Below, one piece after another: positions 7,529-15,642 of a stretch of DNA of 64,000 nucleotides. The notes under the pieces were generated by a model. That model did not search any database and was not told where the DNA came from. It saw nothing but the letters and a program-made list of their open reading frames with translations. The DNA is taken from the NCBI GenBank assembly GCA_020696365.1, contig JAEHCM010000001.1, positions 102,987-166,986 of the forward strand, given 5' to 3'. This DNA is from Thermoplasmata archaeon (GTDB taxonomy: Archaea > Thermoplasmatota > Thermoplasmata > UBA10834). The position numbers and the translations under genes are program-made. The stretch's first letter is position 1. The number at the start of each line of letters is the position of its first letter.

Positions 7529-7944
7529 TCGTGCACGATGACTGAGGTGTGCGCCACCTGGTCCGTCCACTTCTGCCTCGGGTCACGCGTCTCGACCGCC
7601 ATGCCGATGACCCAGTCGAGCAGCAGCAACAGCCCGAATATCTTCGTGAAGTTCCTCAGCAGTGCTCTAGACAGAGTCATCTCGCCGACCATGGGCACGG
7701 CCTTCATGTGCATCACCATCTTGCCCACGGTCCCTCCGGCGGAGAAATCGAACAGGCTGGCGTAAAGGAACAGCGCGACACCCGAGATGAGGCCTGCGCC
7801 GAAGTACTGCCCTCCGAAGACCATGCTGAAGACCATTATCGGGGTGTAGACGAGCAGCGCATCGAGGACAATTGCAACGAACCTCTTGAGCCAATGCTGC
7901 TGAAGGGCCTTGTCCTGTCCAATGTAATCGAAACCGGTCGGCAT
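7510..7944 (-). CDS. RDD family membrane protein
   Basis: A 144-residue membrane protein of the RDD family. The family signature is present as RFVAIVLDALLVYTPIM near residues 21-37 (Arg and Asp in helix 1), a second helix GLISGVALFLYASLF, the GGTVGKMVMHMKAV loop and a last helix LLLLLDWVIGMAV. The C-terminal DPRQKWTDQVAHTSVI is the usual RDD ending. RDD proteins are small transport-like membrane proteins of largely unknown substrate; some act as Na+/H+ exchangers. Its 3' end overlaps the winged-helix gene. Confidence 0.85.
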   Translation of the reverse strand: MPTGFDYIGQDKALQQHWLKRFVAIVLDALLVYTPIMVFSMVFGGQYFGAGLISGVALFLYASLFDFSAGGTVGKMVMHMKAVPMVGEMTLSRALLRNFTKIFGLLLLLDWVIGMAVETRDPRQKWTDQVAHTSVIVHDHPGGV

Positions 7945-8158
7945 CGAGAGACTCCTGACGGCTGATGCGTGCCTTCCCTTATCTCTTTTTGCCGATGGTT
8001 GGGACGCCGTGCCACTCGGATCGCCCGTCTCTCATCATCAGTTCAGAGGTAACTTCTTCGTCATCGTGGCGAGGGGATTATTCGTCAGGACCTCTTAATA
8101 ACCCTCTGTCGACGTCATGCCTAAATAGGAACCCCTCCCTCACAAGAGTCCGGTTTTG

Positions 8159-8710
8159 ATGCGGGAGATACGGGTCTACGCGCTCATGCATCGGCAGGAC
8201 GATCCGCGCAAGTGCACCGCGGCCCGTCTTCTCAGGGCAGGCGAGATCAAACTCGCCCGCAGCATCGCCAAGATACCTCGGGGCGCCGTCGTGCTGGACC
8301 CTGAGGCGGAGAAGGCGGTGTCGCGCGAGGACCTCGACGCGGCTGTCAAGCACGGCGTGCTCGTCGTCGACTGCTCCTGGAACCGCCTCGACCGGTTCCC
8401 GAAGGTGAAGGCCGGACTCAGGCACAGGGCTCTGCCGTTCTTGGTCGCTGCCAACCCGGTGAACTTCGGGAAGCCTCAGCGGCTCAGCAGTGCCGAGGCA
8501 GCCGCGGCGACCGTCTACATCCTGGGCGAGCGGGAGCAGGCGGAGCGTATGATGGCGCTCTTCCGCTGGGGCGATACGTTCATTCAGATAAACAGGGAGC
8601 TGCTGGATGGGTACAGCGCCGCCTCGAGCAGCCTCGAGGTCGTGAGCTTCCAGGACGCCGCCTTGAGAAGCATCACTGTAGCCGGAAGGGACTCCAAGGC
8701 TGGGCAATAG
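8159..8710 (+). CDS. Tsr3: rRNA aminocarboxypropyltransferase (DUF367)
   Basis: A 183-residue SPOUT-like enzyme that transfers the 3-amino-3-carboxypropyl group of S-adenosylmethionine to a hypermodified uridine of small-subunit rRNA, late in ribosome maturation. The family motifs are clear: VYALMHRQDDPRKCTAARL near the N-terminus, VLDPEAEKAVSREDL, the DCSWN signature, and RALPFLVAANPVNFGKP followed by LSSAEAAAATVYILG. The ATG at 8159 lies about 30 bases after a TATA-like CTAAATAGG (8121-8129), so the message is probably leaderless. The length is typical of archaeal Tsr3. The neighbouring NMD3 also serves ribosome biogenesis. Confidence 0.92.
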   Translation: MREIRVYALMHRQDDPRKCTAARLLRAGEIKLARSIAKIPRGAVVLDPEAEKAVSREDLDAAVKHGVLVVDCSWNRLDRFPKVKAGLRHRALPFLVAANPVNFGKPQRLSSAEAAAATVYILGEREQAERMMALFRWGDTFIQINRELLDGYSAASSSLEVVSFQDAALRSITVAGRDSKAGQ

Positions 8711-8802
8711 ACCTTTGTACCTCATAGGCGATTCCCGATACCCTTTCGCAGGCCGTGCAGGGCGGGGCACGGGAATCGACGGCCGACACGGGGGAGAAAA
8801 TA

Positions 8803-10926
8803 GTGCCGAAAGAATACACACCTGAGGACCTGGTCGCCATCTGGGAGGAGTTTCTGGGCGGCCAGGAGATGCGTCACAATGTCAACGCGATAGCGGACTT
8901 CTACCCGGACGTGAGAAGCCTCTATGTCGATTTCTCAGCGATCGAGAGGTTCGACCCAGACCTGGCGAACTACACACTCATCAAGCCGGTCATATCCATC
9001 CAGTCGGCCGAGGAGGCCATGCGTAAGATGATCTCACACGCGCTGACGAACCCATTCATCCACATCAGGATCAGAGGTCTCCCAAGCGACTCTAGGATAG
9101 ACATCAGGAAGCTCAGGGCGAAACATCTCGAGACGTTCGTGTCAGTCGAGGGGCTCGTCAGGAAGGCGACGGAGGTCAGGCCCAAGGTGACCGTCGCCGA
9201 GTTCGAGTGCATGCGCTGCGGAGCCAAGGTGTTCGTCGAGCAGGAGGGGATGCAGTTCAGGGAACCCCTCGAGTGCTCCAAGGACGAAGGGGGCTGCGGG
9301 CGCGGGAGCGGCTCCACCAGGTTCAAGCTGTTGATGGACAAGTCGCAGTTCGTGGACACACAGAAGATCGAGATACAGGAGCCGCCCGAAGGTCTCAGGG
9401 GCGGCGCCCAACCAGAGCGGCTCGCCGGCTACATCGATGACGACGTCGCTGGGAAGGTGTCTCCGGGCGACCGCGTCATCATGAACGGCGTGCTCAAGAG
9501 CATCCAGAAGGGTGCCCAGACCAAGTCCGCCCTGTTCGACCTCACGCTCAATATCAACTCCGTCGAGTATGAGGAGCACGAGTACGAGGAGATCGTCATC
9601 TCCCCTGAGGACGAGATGAGCATACGCGAGTTCGCCAGGTCCACGGACTCGTTCGATAAGGTCGTAGCGTCGATCTCGCCGACGATCTATGGTTACTTCC
9701 AGGAGAAGGAGGCGTTGGCTCTCCAGTTGTTCGGCGGAGTGACGAAGCTGATGGACGACGGCACGCGCATAAGGGGCGACATACACATCGCGATGATCGG
9801 CGACCCCGGCACCGCCAAATCGCAGATATTGCGATACATGGCGACGCTGGCTCCGAGAGGCATTTACACGTCGGGCAAGGCGTCATCCGCCGCGGGCCTG
9901 ACCGCAGCCGCGGTGAAGGACGAGTTCGGCGAGGGCAGGTGGACCCTGGAGGCGGGTGCGCTCGTGCTGGCGGACAAGGGGCTAGCCTGCATCGACGAGC
10001 TGGACAAGATGAACGACCAGGATAGGTCGAGCATCCATGAGAGCCTGGAGCAGGGCACGATCTCCGTCGCGAAGGCCGGCATCACCGCCACGCTCCAGTC
10101 CCGGTGCGCGGTACTCGGCGCGGCGAATCCGAAGTACGGGAGGTTCGACGAAAACAGGAACATCGCAGAGCAGATCGACCTGCCGCCGGCCCTTCTATCC
10201 CGGTTCGACGCCATCTTCACCTTGACAGACCGCCCGGACGCCGAGTACGATAGAAACGTGGCCGTCCACATACTCAAGGGTCACAGGAGGGGGGAGATCA
10301 AGCTTCATGAATCGCCAGAGACGATACCCGGCATGGACGTGTCACAGATAATGAGCGACACGGAGATCTTCCTGCCGGCGATGGACATAGAGTTCCTACG
10401 CAAGTACGTGGCCTTCAGCAAGCGGCTCATCCCGGTGATGGCTGACGATGCCATGAAGACGCTCGAGAGCTACTATGTGAACATTAGGAAGCTCGGGGAG
10501 GGGGAGGAGTCCTCCGTCCCGATAACCGCGAGACAGCTCGAGGCGCTCATACGTCTCTCCGAGGCGAGCGCAAGGGCCCGCCTCAACCCGATCGTCACGG
10601 CAGAGGATGCCGAGAGGGCGATCAAGATCGTCGAATACTATCTGAACAAGGTGGCTAGCGAGGGTGGGCGACGCGATATCGACATCATCGCGACCGGAAC
10701 GAGCAAGAGCCAGAGGGAGCAGATATACGTCCTCAGAAGCCTCGTGCAACAGCTGGCCGACGAGAGGAGGGGGGTCAGCCTCGAGGAGCTGATACAGAAG
10801 GCAGCGTCTGAGAACATCTCCGAGGAGCGTGTGAGGGCGCTTGTCAAACGACTGAGCGACGCCGGGGAGGTGTACTCCCCGCAGCCGGGCTACTACAAGC
10901 TCGCCAGTGAGGAGCGCATGGCATGA
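8803..10926 (+). CDS. mcm: MCM replicative DNA helicase
   Basis: A 707-residue archaeal minichromosome maintenance helicase, the hexameric motor of the replication fork. The N-terminal domain carries a zinc site (CMRCG near residue 136, two more Cys near 158 and 166) and an OB fold. The AAA+ core has Walker A GDPGTAKSQ (about 333-341), Walker B CIDELDKM and the arginine finger LLSRFD. A winged helix closes the protein (SLEELIQKAASENISEERV). An upstream GTG at 8755 is in frame, but the GTG at 8803 has GGGGGAG seven bases before it and fits the family N-terminus. The stop overlaps the next start by four bases. No Orc1/Cdc6 or GINS gene is in the window. Confidence 0.95.
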   Translation: MPKEYTPEDLVAIWEEFLGGQEMRHNVNAIADFYPDVRSLYVDFSAIERFDPDLANYTLIKPVISIQSAEEAMRKMISHALTNPFIHIRIRGLPSDSRIDIRKLRAKHLETFVSVEGLVRKATEVRPKVTVAEFECMRCGAKVFVEQEGMQFREPLECSKDEGGCGRGSGSTRFKLLMDKSQFVDTQKIEIQEPPEGLRGGAQPERLAGYIDDDVAGKVSPGDRVIMNGVLKSIQKGAQTKSALFDLTLNINSVEYEEHEYEEIVISPEDEMSIREFARSTDSFDKVVASISPTIYGYFQEKEALALQLFGGVTKLMDDGTRIRGDIHIAMIGDPGTAKSQILRYMATLAPRGIYTSGKASSAAGLTAAAVKDEFGEGRWTLEAGALVLADKGLACIDELDKMNDQDRSSIHESLEQGTISVAKAGITATLQSRCAVLGAANPKYGRFDENRNIAEQIDLPPALLSRFDAIFTLTDRPDAEYDRNVAVHILKGHRRGEIKLHESPETIPGMDVSQIMSDTEIFLPAMDIEFLRKYVAFSKRLIPVMADDAMKTLESYYVNIRKLGEGEESSVPITARQLEALIRLSEASARARLNPIVTAEDAERAIKIVEYYLNKVASEGGRRDIDIIATGTSKSQREQIYVLRSLVQQLADERRGVSLEELIQKAASENISEERVRALVKRLSDAGEVYSPQPGYYKLASEERMA

Positions 10927-11222
10927 CGATCAGTGTGAAGGTCCACACGAGCGGCAAGGAGGTCCTAGTAGCCGCGTGCGATGAGGACTTGCTCGGTCAG
11001 ACTTATCGCTCCGACAAGCTTAAGATATATGTTTCACGGGATTTCTACGAGGGGCAGATCTGCGACGAGGCGGTGCTCGTCTCGAGGCTGGATATGGCCA
11101 CGATAGCCAATCTGGTCGGCAAGCGGACCGTGGAGGCGGCGGTCAAGCACGGCTCCGTCGACGCGGACTGCGTGATAGTCATCGGTGGAGTCCCTCACGC
11201 GCAGATGGTGAGGATGATCTGA
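10923..11222 (+). CDS. DUF424 family protein
   Basis: A 99-residue protein of the archaeal DUF424 family. Typical features are VLVAACDEDLLGQTY, the ATIANLVGKRTVEAAVKHG helix and the ending VIVIGGVPHAQMVRM. Its ATG is inside the stop of mcm (ATGA), and the NMD3 gene follows after one base, so mcm, DUF424 and NMD3 form one translationally coupled unit. DUF424 genes often lie beside translation or ribosome-maturation genes in archaea. No biochemical function is established to my knowledge. Confidence 0.9.
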   Translation: MTISVKVHTSGKEVLVAACDEDLLGQTYRSDKLKIYVSRDFYEGQICDEAVLVSRLDMATIANLVGKRTVEAAVKHGSVDADCVIVIGGVPHAQMVRMI

Positions 11223-11223
11223 T

Positions 11224-12258
11224 TTGTTCTGCGTCGAGTGTGGGAAGGAGGGCGAGCTGATAGGGCCGCTCTGTCTCGAGTGCCATGCGAAGAAGCATGT
11301 GCACGCCTCGGTCCCGGAGTTCGTCGATGTGGTATTCTGTGCCCACTGCTCGTCCCTCAAGGTGGGTGACAAGTGGGAGGATGTCGGCTCGGTCAAGGAG
11401 GCCGTCGAGCAGTCCCTCATGAGGGCCACGACGGTTCCCAAGGACGTATCGATGGAGGGATTCCAGGTGCGTCTGACCGCGAAGGACGAGAAAACCTACG
11501 ATGCCGTGATGGACGCAGTGTTGGCATCCCACGGACACGAGTTCCACCGTACGCTGACAGCAACCGCGCGGATTAAGCGAGGGGTGTGCGGGGAATGCTC
11601 CAAGCAGAAGGGAAGCTACTTCGAGGCTACCCTCCAGCTGAGAGGGGACGCCCGCGTGCTAAACAGGGACAACGAGGATGAGATGAGACAGCGTGTGCTC
11701 GACAAGGTCGCAGCGCTGCGCGCGAACAGCCGTGGTGTGTTCGTCAGCAAGGTGGAAAGGGTGCGCGGGGGTCTCGATTTCTACTTCAGCACGGCCCAGG
11801 CAGCCCGCATCGTGGCCAGGGAACTCCAGGGCCTGCGCTGCGCGGAGTACAAGGAGTCCACCAGCCTCTGGGGCGTTCGGGATGGTCGCGATATGTATAG
11901 GGTCACATTCCTCGTGCGTCTACCCTCCTTCAACCAGGGGGACGTCATCTCCTTCGACTCCAAGGACTGGTACGTTAAGAGCATGTCAAAAGGACTCGTG
12001 AGGTGCATCCAACTCGCCAGCGGCGAGGAGCAGCATATGCGCCTCAGGGACCTGGAAGGATGCAAGGTCTCATGTCCGTCCGCCGACCTGAAGGAAGCCG
12101 TCGTGCTCATGGAGGGCGACGCCGAGATACAGGTGCTCGACCCCGTGACGATGTCCCCCATCGACCTCCGGAAAACGAAAGGGTTCGTTCGGAACGGCGA
12201 CCAGATCCGCGTCGTCAAGACGAACCTCGGAACATACGTGTTGAGCGACGGCTGGTAA
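11224..12258 (+). CDS. NMD3-like ribosomal large-subunit maturation protein
   Basis: A 344-residue homologue of eukaryotic NMD3, the 60S export adaptor. In archaea it is thought to act in large-subunit assembly. Paired zinc-binding cysteines are visible: CVECG and CLECH at the N-terminus, CAHCSS near residue 39 and CGECSKQKG near residue 120. The FYFSTAQAARIVARELQ segment and a beta-barrel region (VTFLVRLPSFNQGDVI) follow, as in the family. The start is a TTG one base after the DUF424 stop, which implies coupling. It continues the mcm-DUF424 operon. Confidence 0.88.
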   Translation: MFCVECGKEGELIGPLCLECHAKKHVHASVPEFVDVVFCAHCSSLKVGDKWEDVGSVKEAVEQSLMRATTVPKDVSMEGFQVRLTAKDEKTYDAVMDAVLASHGHEFHRTLTATARIKRGVCGECSKQKGSYFEATLQLRGDARVLNRDNEDEMRQRVLDKVAALRANSRGVFVSKVERVRGGLDFYFSTAQAARIVARELQGLRCAEYKESTSLWGVRDGRDMYRVTFLVRLPSFNQGDVISFDSKDWYVKSMSKGLVRCIQLASGEEQHMRLRDLEGCKVSCPSADLKEAVVLMEGDAEIQVLDPVTMSPIDLRKTKGFVRNGDQIRVVKTNLGTYVLSDGW

Positions 12259-12334
12259 TCGTCTCACGGATGTCTGGTTCCTACCAAAGGCATTAATCCC
12301 CAGGCATCCTTTCCGAGGCCGGAGGTATCGGTCA

Positions 12335-13207
12335 ATGGTCGTGGAAGCTGACATTCAGAATGCGGTCGTCGAGCTGCTCCGGAGGACTGTCGTCAAGCTG
12401 CCATCGGACGTCGAGGAGGCACTGGTGCGTGCCCTCGACGCCGAGGTGGACGAGACCCCGAAGATGCAGCTCAAGGCCATAATGGACAACATCAAGCTCG
12501 CTGGGGAAGGCAACACGCCGATGTGCCAGGACACCGGCGTGACGATATTCTACGTCACACTTCCTAGGACGTGCGAGATCGATGTGGAGCGAGGGATAAT
12601 CGAGGGTGTCAGACGTGCGACGTCTGAGGTACCGCTAAGGCCGAACGCGGTCCATCCGATCACGAGGAAGAACCCCGGAGACAACGTCGGCGACGGGATG
12701 CCGTACATGAACTGGAAGGTCGGCAACAACGATTTCATCGAGATCACCGTGATGCCGAAGGGCGCCGGCTCGGAGAACATGAGCCAATTGGCGATGCTGA
12801 CCCCGAGCCAGGGCGTCAAGGGCATCAAGGAGTTCGTCCTGAGCACGGTGCTCCGGGCTGGCGGCAACCCATGCCCCCCGATGGTGTTGGGGGTGGGCAT
12901 CGGCGGCTCGTCCGACATCTGCATGAAGCTGGCTAAGCAAGCCCTGCTCCGCCCGCTCGACGAGCGGCACAAGGACCCGGAGATCGCGGGGCTGGAGACC
13001 GAGCTTCTGGACGCGCTGAACATGCTGGGCATCGGTCCCATGGGGCTCGGAGGGAAGACGACGGCCATCGGGCTGAACATCGAGTACGCATATTGTCATA
13101 CCGCCAGCCTGCCCGTTGCGGTGAATGTGCAGTGCTGGGCGGCGAGGCGCGGGACCGTGAGGATACATCTGGACGGCAGGCTCGAGTTCCCGACCAACGA
13201 GGAGTGA
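12335..13207 (+). CDS. fumA: Class I fumarate hydratase, alpha subunit
   Basis: A 290-residue subunit of the [4Fe-4S] two-subunit fumarase that interconverts fumarate and malate; the same family includes L-tartrate dehydratase. Cluster cysteines are visible in MCQDTGVTIFYV, in the GNPCPPMVLGVGIGG segment, and near the end in CHTASLPVAV. SD-like GGAGGT lies eight bases before the ATG. The beta subunit follows after five bases. No other TCA-cycle gene is near. The assignment as fumarase rather than tartrate dehydratase rests on the general prevalence of the former in archaea. Confidence 0.9.
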   Translation: MVVEADIQNAVVELLRRTVVKLPSDVEEALVRALDAEVDETPKMQLKAIMDNIKLAGEGNTPMCQDTGVTIFYVTLPRTCEIDVERGIIEGVRRATSEVPLRPNAVHPITRKNPGDNVGDGMPYMNWKVGNNDFIEITVMPKGAGSENMSQLAMLTPSQGVKGIKEFVLSTVLRAGGNPCPPMVLGVGIGGSSDICMKLAKQALLRPLDERHKDPEIAGLETELLDALNMLGIGPMGLGGKTTAIGLNIEYAYCHTASLPVAVNVQCWAARRGTVRIHLDGRLEFPTNEE

Positions 13208-13212
13208 TTATC

Positions 13213-13815
13213 ATGACGAAGAGGCTTAAGACACCACTGTCTGAGGACGATGTCCGTTCTTTGAATGTCGGAGAGACGATATACTTGGATGGCGTGGTCT
13301 ACACCGGAAGGGACGAGGTCCACATACACGCACTCGAGTATCTCGAGAAGGGGAAGCCCATCCCAGTCGACTTCAAGGGGGCGGCGCTGTTCCATTGCGG
13401 ACCCATAATGAGGAAGGTCGGCGAAGGATGGGAGGTCGTGGCAGCCGGTCCGACGACCTCATCGAGGATGAACTCCCTCGAGCCGCAGTTCATCGAGAAG
13501 TTCAGGCCGGGTGCGATAATCGGCAAAGGGGGTATGTCGCAGCCGACGATCGATGCGATGAAGCAGCACGGTTGCGTGTACCTGGCCATCACTGGCGGCG
13601 CGGCAGTTCTGGCCGCTAGGGGTATCAAGAGCGTGTCAGGGGTCGAGTGGTACGAGCTCGGGATGCCCGAGGCGGTCTGGATCCTCAACGCGGAGAACTT
13701 CGGGCCTTTGACCGTCGGTATCGACACCCACGGCAAGAGCCTCTTCGCCGACGTGAACGCCAAAGTGAAGGAGAACGAACCCGCGGTTCGCGAGCGGCTC
13801 GGACTGAAGACGTAG
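13213..13815 (+). CDS. fumB: Class I fumarate hydratase, beta subunit
   Basis: A 200-residue partner of the alpha subunit. It supplies the swivelling domain with the substrate-binding loop: LFHCGPIM, the AAGPTTSSRMNSLEPQFIEKF motif and GAIIGKGGM are conserved family landmarks. The ATG at 13213 lies five bases after the alpha stop, so translation is probably coupled. The last segment VDVNAKV-like region (SLFADVNAKVKENEPAV) is the usual C-terminus. The gene converges on a surface-protein gene. Confidence 0.9.
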   Translation: MTKRLKTPLSEDDVRSLNVGETIYLDGVVYTGRDEVHIHALEYLEKGKPIPVDFKGAALFHCGPIMRKVGEGWEVVAAGPTTSSRMNSLEPQFIEKFRPGAIIGKGGMSQPTIDAMKQHGCVYLAITGGAAVLAARGIKSVSGVEWYELGMPEAVWILNAENFGPLTVGIDTHGKSLFADVNAKVKENEPAVRERLGLKT

Positions 13816-13843
13816 AACCCGACCGTCTCGGAGACGAAACCGC

Positions 13844-15508
13844 TCATTTTCCAGAATGGCCGTTGCCGACACTAGGCTCGTCAACTAACGACGATTCCAG
13901 TGCATCCTCCTCGCTCAGCCCGTCCTCTTCCTGCGCTTCCTCGGCATCCTCCTCGTCTAGCTCGTCGTAGATCGCAGGTGCTTCGTCGGGCGCCTCGAAG
14001 GTCCTTATCCTCAGCACGACGGCGAAGGCGAGTATGATGATGGTCAGGAACAACGCCAATATCATCATCGAGTGCGCCAGGTCGAAGCCGAAAATGAACC
14101 CTCCGAAACTCTCCCGCGTGGGCTCGAGCTCGATGCTCCCCATCTCCGTCGTTTCGTCCAGCGTCGTCGCGATGGGCCCTATCTCTTTCGGCTGATATCC
14201 ATCCAATGTGAAACGGACGATGTATTCGTCCGCTGGGAGGCCAGTGAACTGGAACTCGCCGTTCGTGTTCGTGATGGTCTCCCTCTGCGGGAGAACGACC
14301 ACGGTGACTCCTGCGAGCTGACCCCCCGTGACGGCGTCCACAACGATGCCGTACAGGGCGCCTGGCAGGCCAGTGAGGTTGAAGTTGAGCTGCAGCTCCG
14401 ATCCCCTAGTTATCCTCACTTCGGGGGCCGTCACGTTCAGATATCCCTGGAGCGACGCCTCGACCGTGTAAATCCCTGTTGGTATGCCGTCGATCTCGTA
14501 CTTGCCTTCGATGGAGGACAGGCCGTAGTACTCGGTCCCCCACACGGACACGTTCGCCCCCACGAGCAGGACGGTTCCCGATCTCACTGTCCCCAACAGC
14601 TTCGTGTGCTTCTCCTCGAGAAGCACATCGACGTCCGTCGTGTCCGCTCCGCTGACAACCTCTACTCCCTCGAGGGTCGACGTGTTGAACCCTTCGAGCG
14701 ATACAGCGACGGAGTAGGTTCCCTCGGGAAGGTTCGGCACGTAGTAGGATCCGTCTACCTCAGTGGTGACCGTGATGGTGACCGGAGGGGGCCCTTCGAC
14801 CCTGACCGAGACATTCGCGTCCTCGATAGGTTCGAGGCTGGTGGCGTGGAGGACGATGCCGGAGATGCTGCCCCTCTGGGATGCGAGGGCGAAGTCCAGC
14901 CTGGCGAAACCGCCTTCCGGGAGCGTTACGACCCTGGTCAGCGGGTCGTGGTTGACAGCGGTCGCTGTCAGGGAGTATGCGTCGCCCTTCAGCCCATCTA
15001 TCGTGTAGCTGCCGTCGCTTCCAGAGGTAGTGTTCAAGCCGAAATCGTCGAGCGAGATGTTGGCGCCGACAACGGGCTCCCAGTCCTCCGTGACGGTGCC
15101 ATATATCAAACCGCCCCTCACGGTGAGGTTGACCCACGTCGTATTGGAGGGTGTCACGATTACGCTCACGACCGCCAGCCCCGAGTATCCATCGCATTCG
15201 GCCGACAGGTTGTATTCGGTTCCGTTCGAATCCGCCAGGAGTCCCGTGATCGTCAGCCTGCCGTACTCGTCCGCCGGCCATGAGCCGTTGTCCTCAAGGG
15301 TCACTATGGCGTCGGTGACGTTTCTGCCGACGTTGTCGGTGACGTTGACCTCTATGGTCCCCGTGTAGTCCGCCACCGACACCGTCGCAGTGAGCTCGTC
15401 TCCCCGGGGGTCGCAGTCGCTGTGCATGAACGGCGCAAGTGCGACCGCCAGCAACAAAACGAAAGCGACGCTTGCCATCCACCCCTTTGAACGGTGATCC
15501 CGAGGCAT
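13844..15508 (-). CDS. Membrane-anchored carboxypeptidase-regulatory-like repeat protein
   Basis: A 554-residue extracellular protein. An N-terminal hydrophobic segment (about residues 11-26, ending near a Cys in HSDCDPRG) looks like a signal peptide or a lipoprotein-like anchor. The body is made of four or five transthyretin-like CarboxypepD_reg beta-sandwich repeats, each opening with a pattern such as GTVTEDWEPVVGANISL, GSISGIVLHATSLEPIEDA or GTVRSGTVLLVGANVSV. One C-terminal helix (about 478-498) is followed by an acidic cytoplasmic tail of roughly 55 residues. A GGGGAG site precedes the ATG at 15508, and a TATA-like element lies near 15540-15548. No catalytic domain is visible; adhesion or a structural envelope role is possible. 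Confidence 0.7.
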   Translation of the reverse strand: MPRDHRSKGWMASVAFVLLLAVALAPFMHSDCDPRGDELTATVSVADYTGTIEVNVTDNVGRNVTDAIVTLEDNGSWPADEYGRLTITGLLADSNGTEYNLSAECDGYSGLAVVSVIVTPSNTTWVNLTVRGGLIYGTVTEDWEPVVGANISLDDFGLNTTSGSDGSYTIDGLKGDAYSLTATAVNHDPLTRVVTLPEGGFARLDFALASQRGSISGIVLHATSLEPIEDANVSVRVEGPPPVTITVTTEVDGSYYVPNLPEGTYSVAVSLEGFNTSTLEGVEVVSGADTTDVDVLLEEKHTKLLGTVRSGTVLLVGANVSVWGTEYYGLSSIEGKYEIDGIPTGIYTVEASLQGYLNVTAPEVRITRGSELQLNFNLTGLPGALYGIVVDAVTGGQLAGVTVVVLPQRETITNTNGEFQFTGLPADEYIVRFTLDGYQPKEIGPIATTLDETTEMGSIELEPTRESFGGFIFGFDLAHSMMILALFLTIIILAFAVVLRIRTFEAPDEAPAIYDELDEEDAEEAQEEDGLSEEDALESSLVDEPSVGNGHSGK

Positions 15509-15594
15509 CGATTCTCCCCGCGTCCAATCACGGAGTCCGGATAAATACATTTCCTGCGACCCCGGGCGATGGTTTTCGCGTGGCTTCTGAAAAC

Positions 15595-15606
15595 GTATTA
15601 ATACGC
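15595..15606 (+). promoter_or_regulatory. Palindromic TATA-like element before the large Lhr gene
   Basis: CGTATTAATACG is a perfect 12-base palindrome that includes a TATA-like core. It predicts transcription from about 15632, only about 11 bases before the ATG at 15643. The symmetry may also make it a regulator site. Confidence 0.45.
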
Positions 15607-15642
15607 ACGGCTGATAACGAAGCCGGATTGACGGCTACTGAC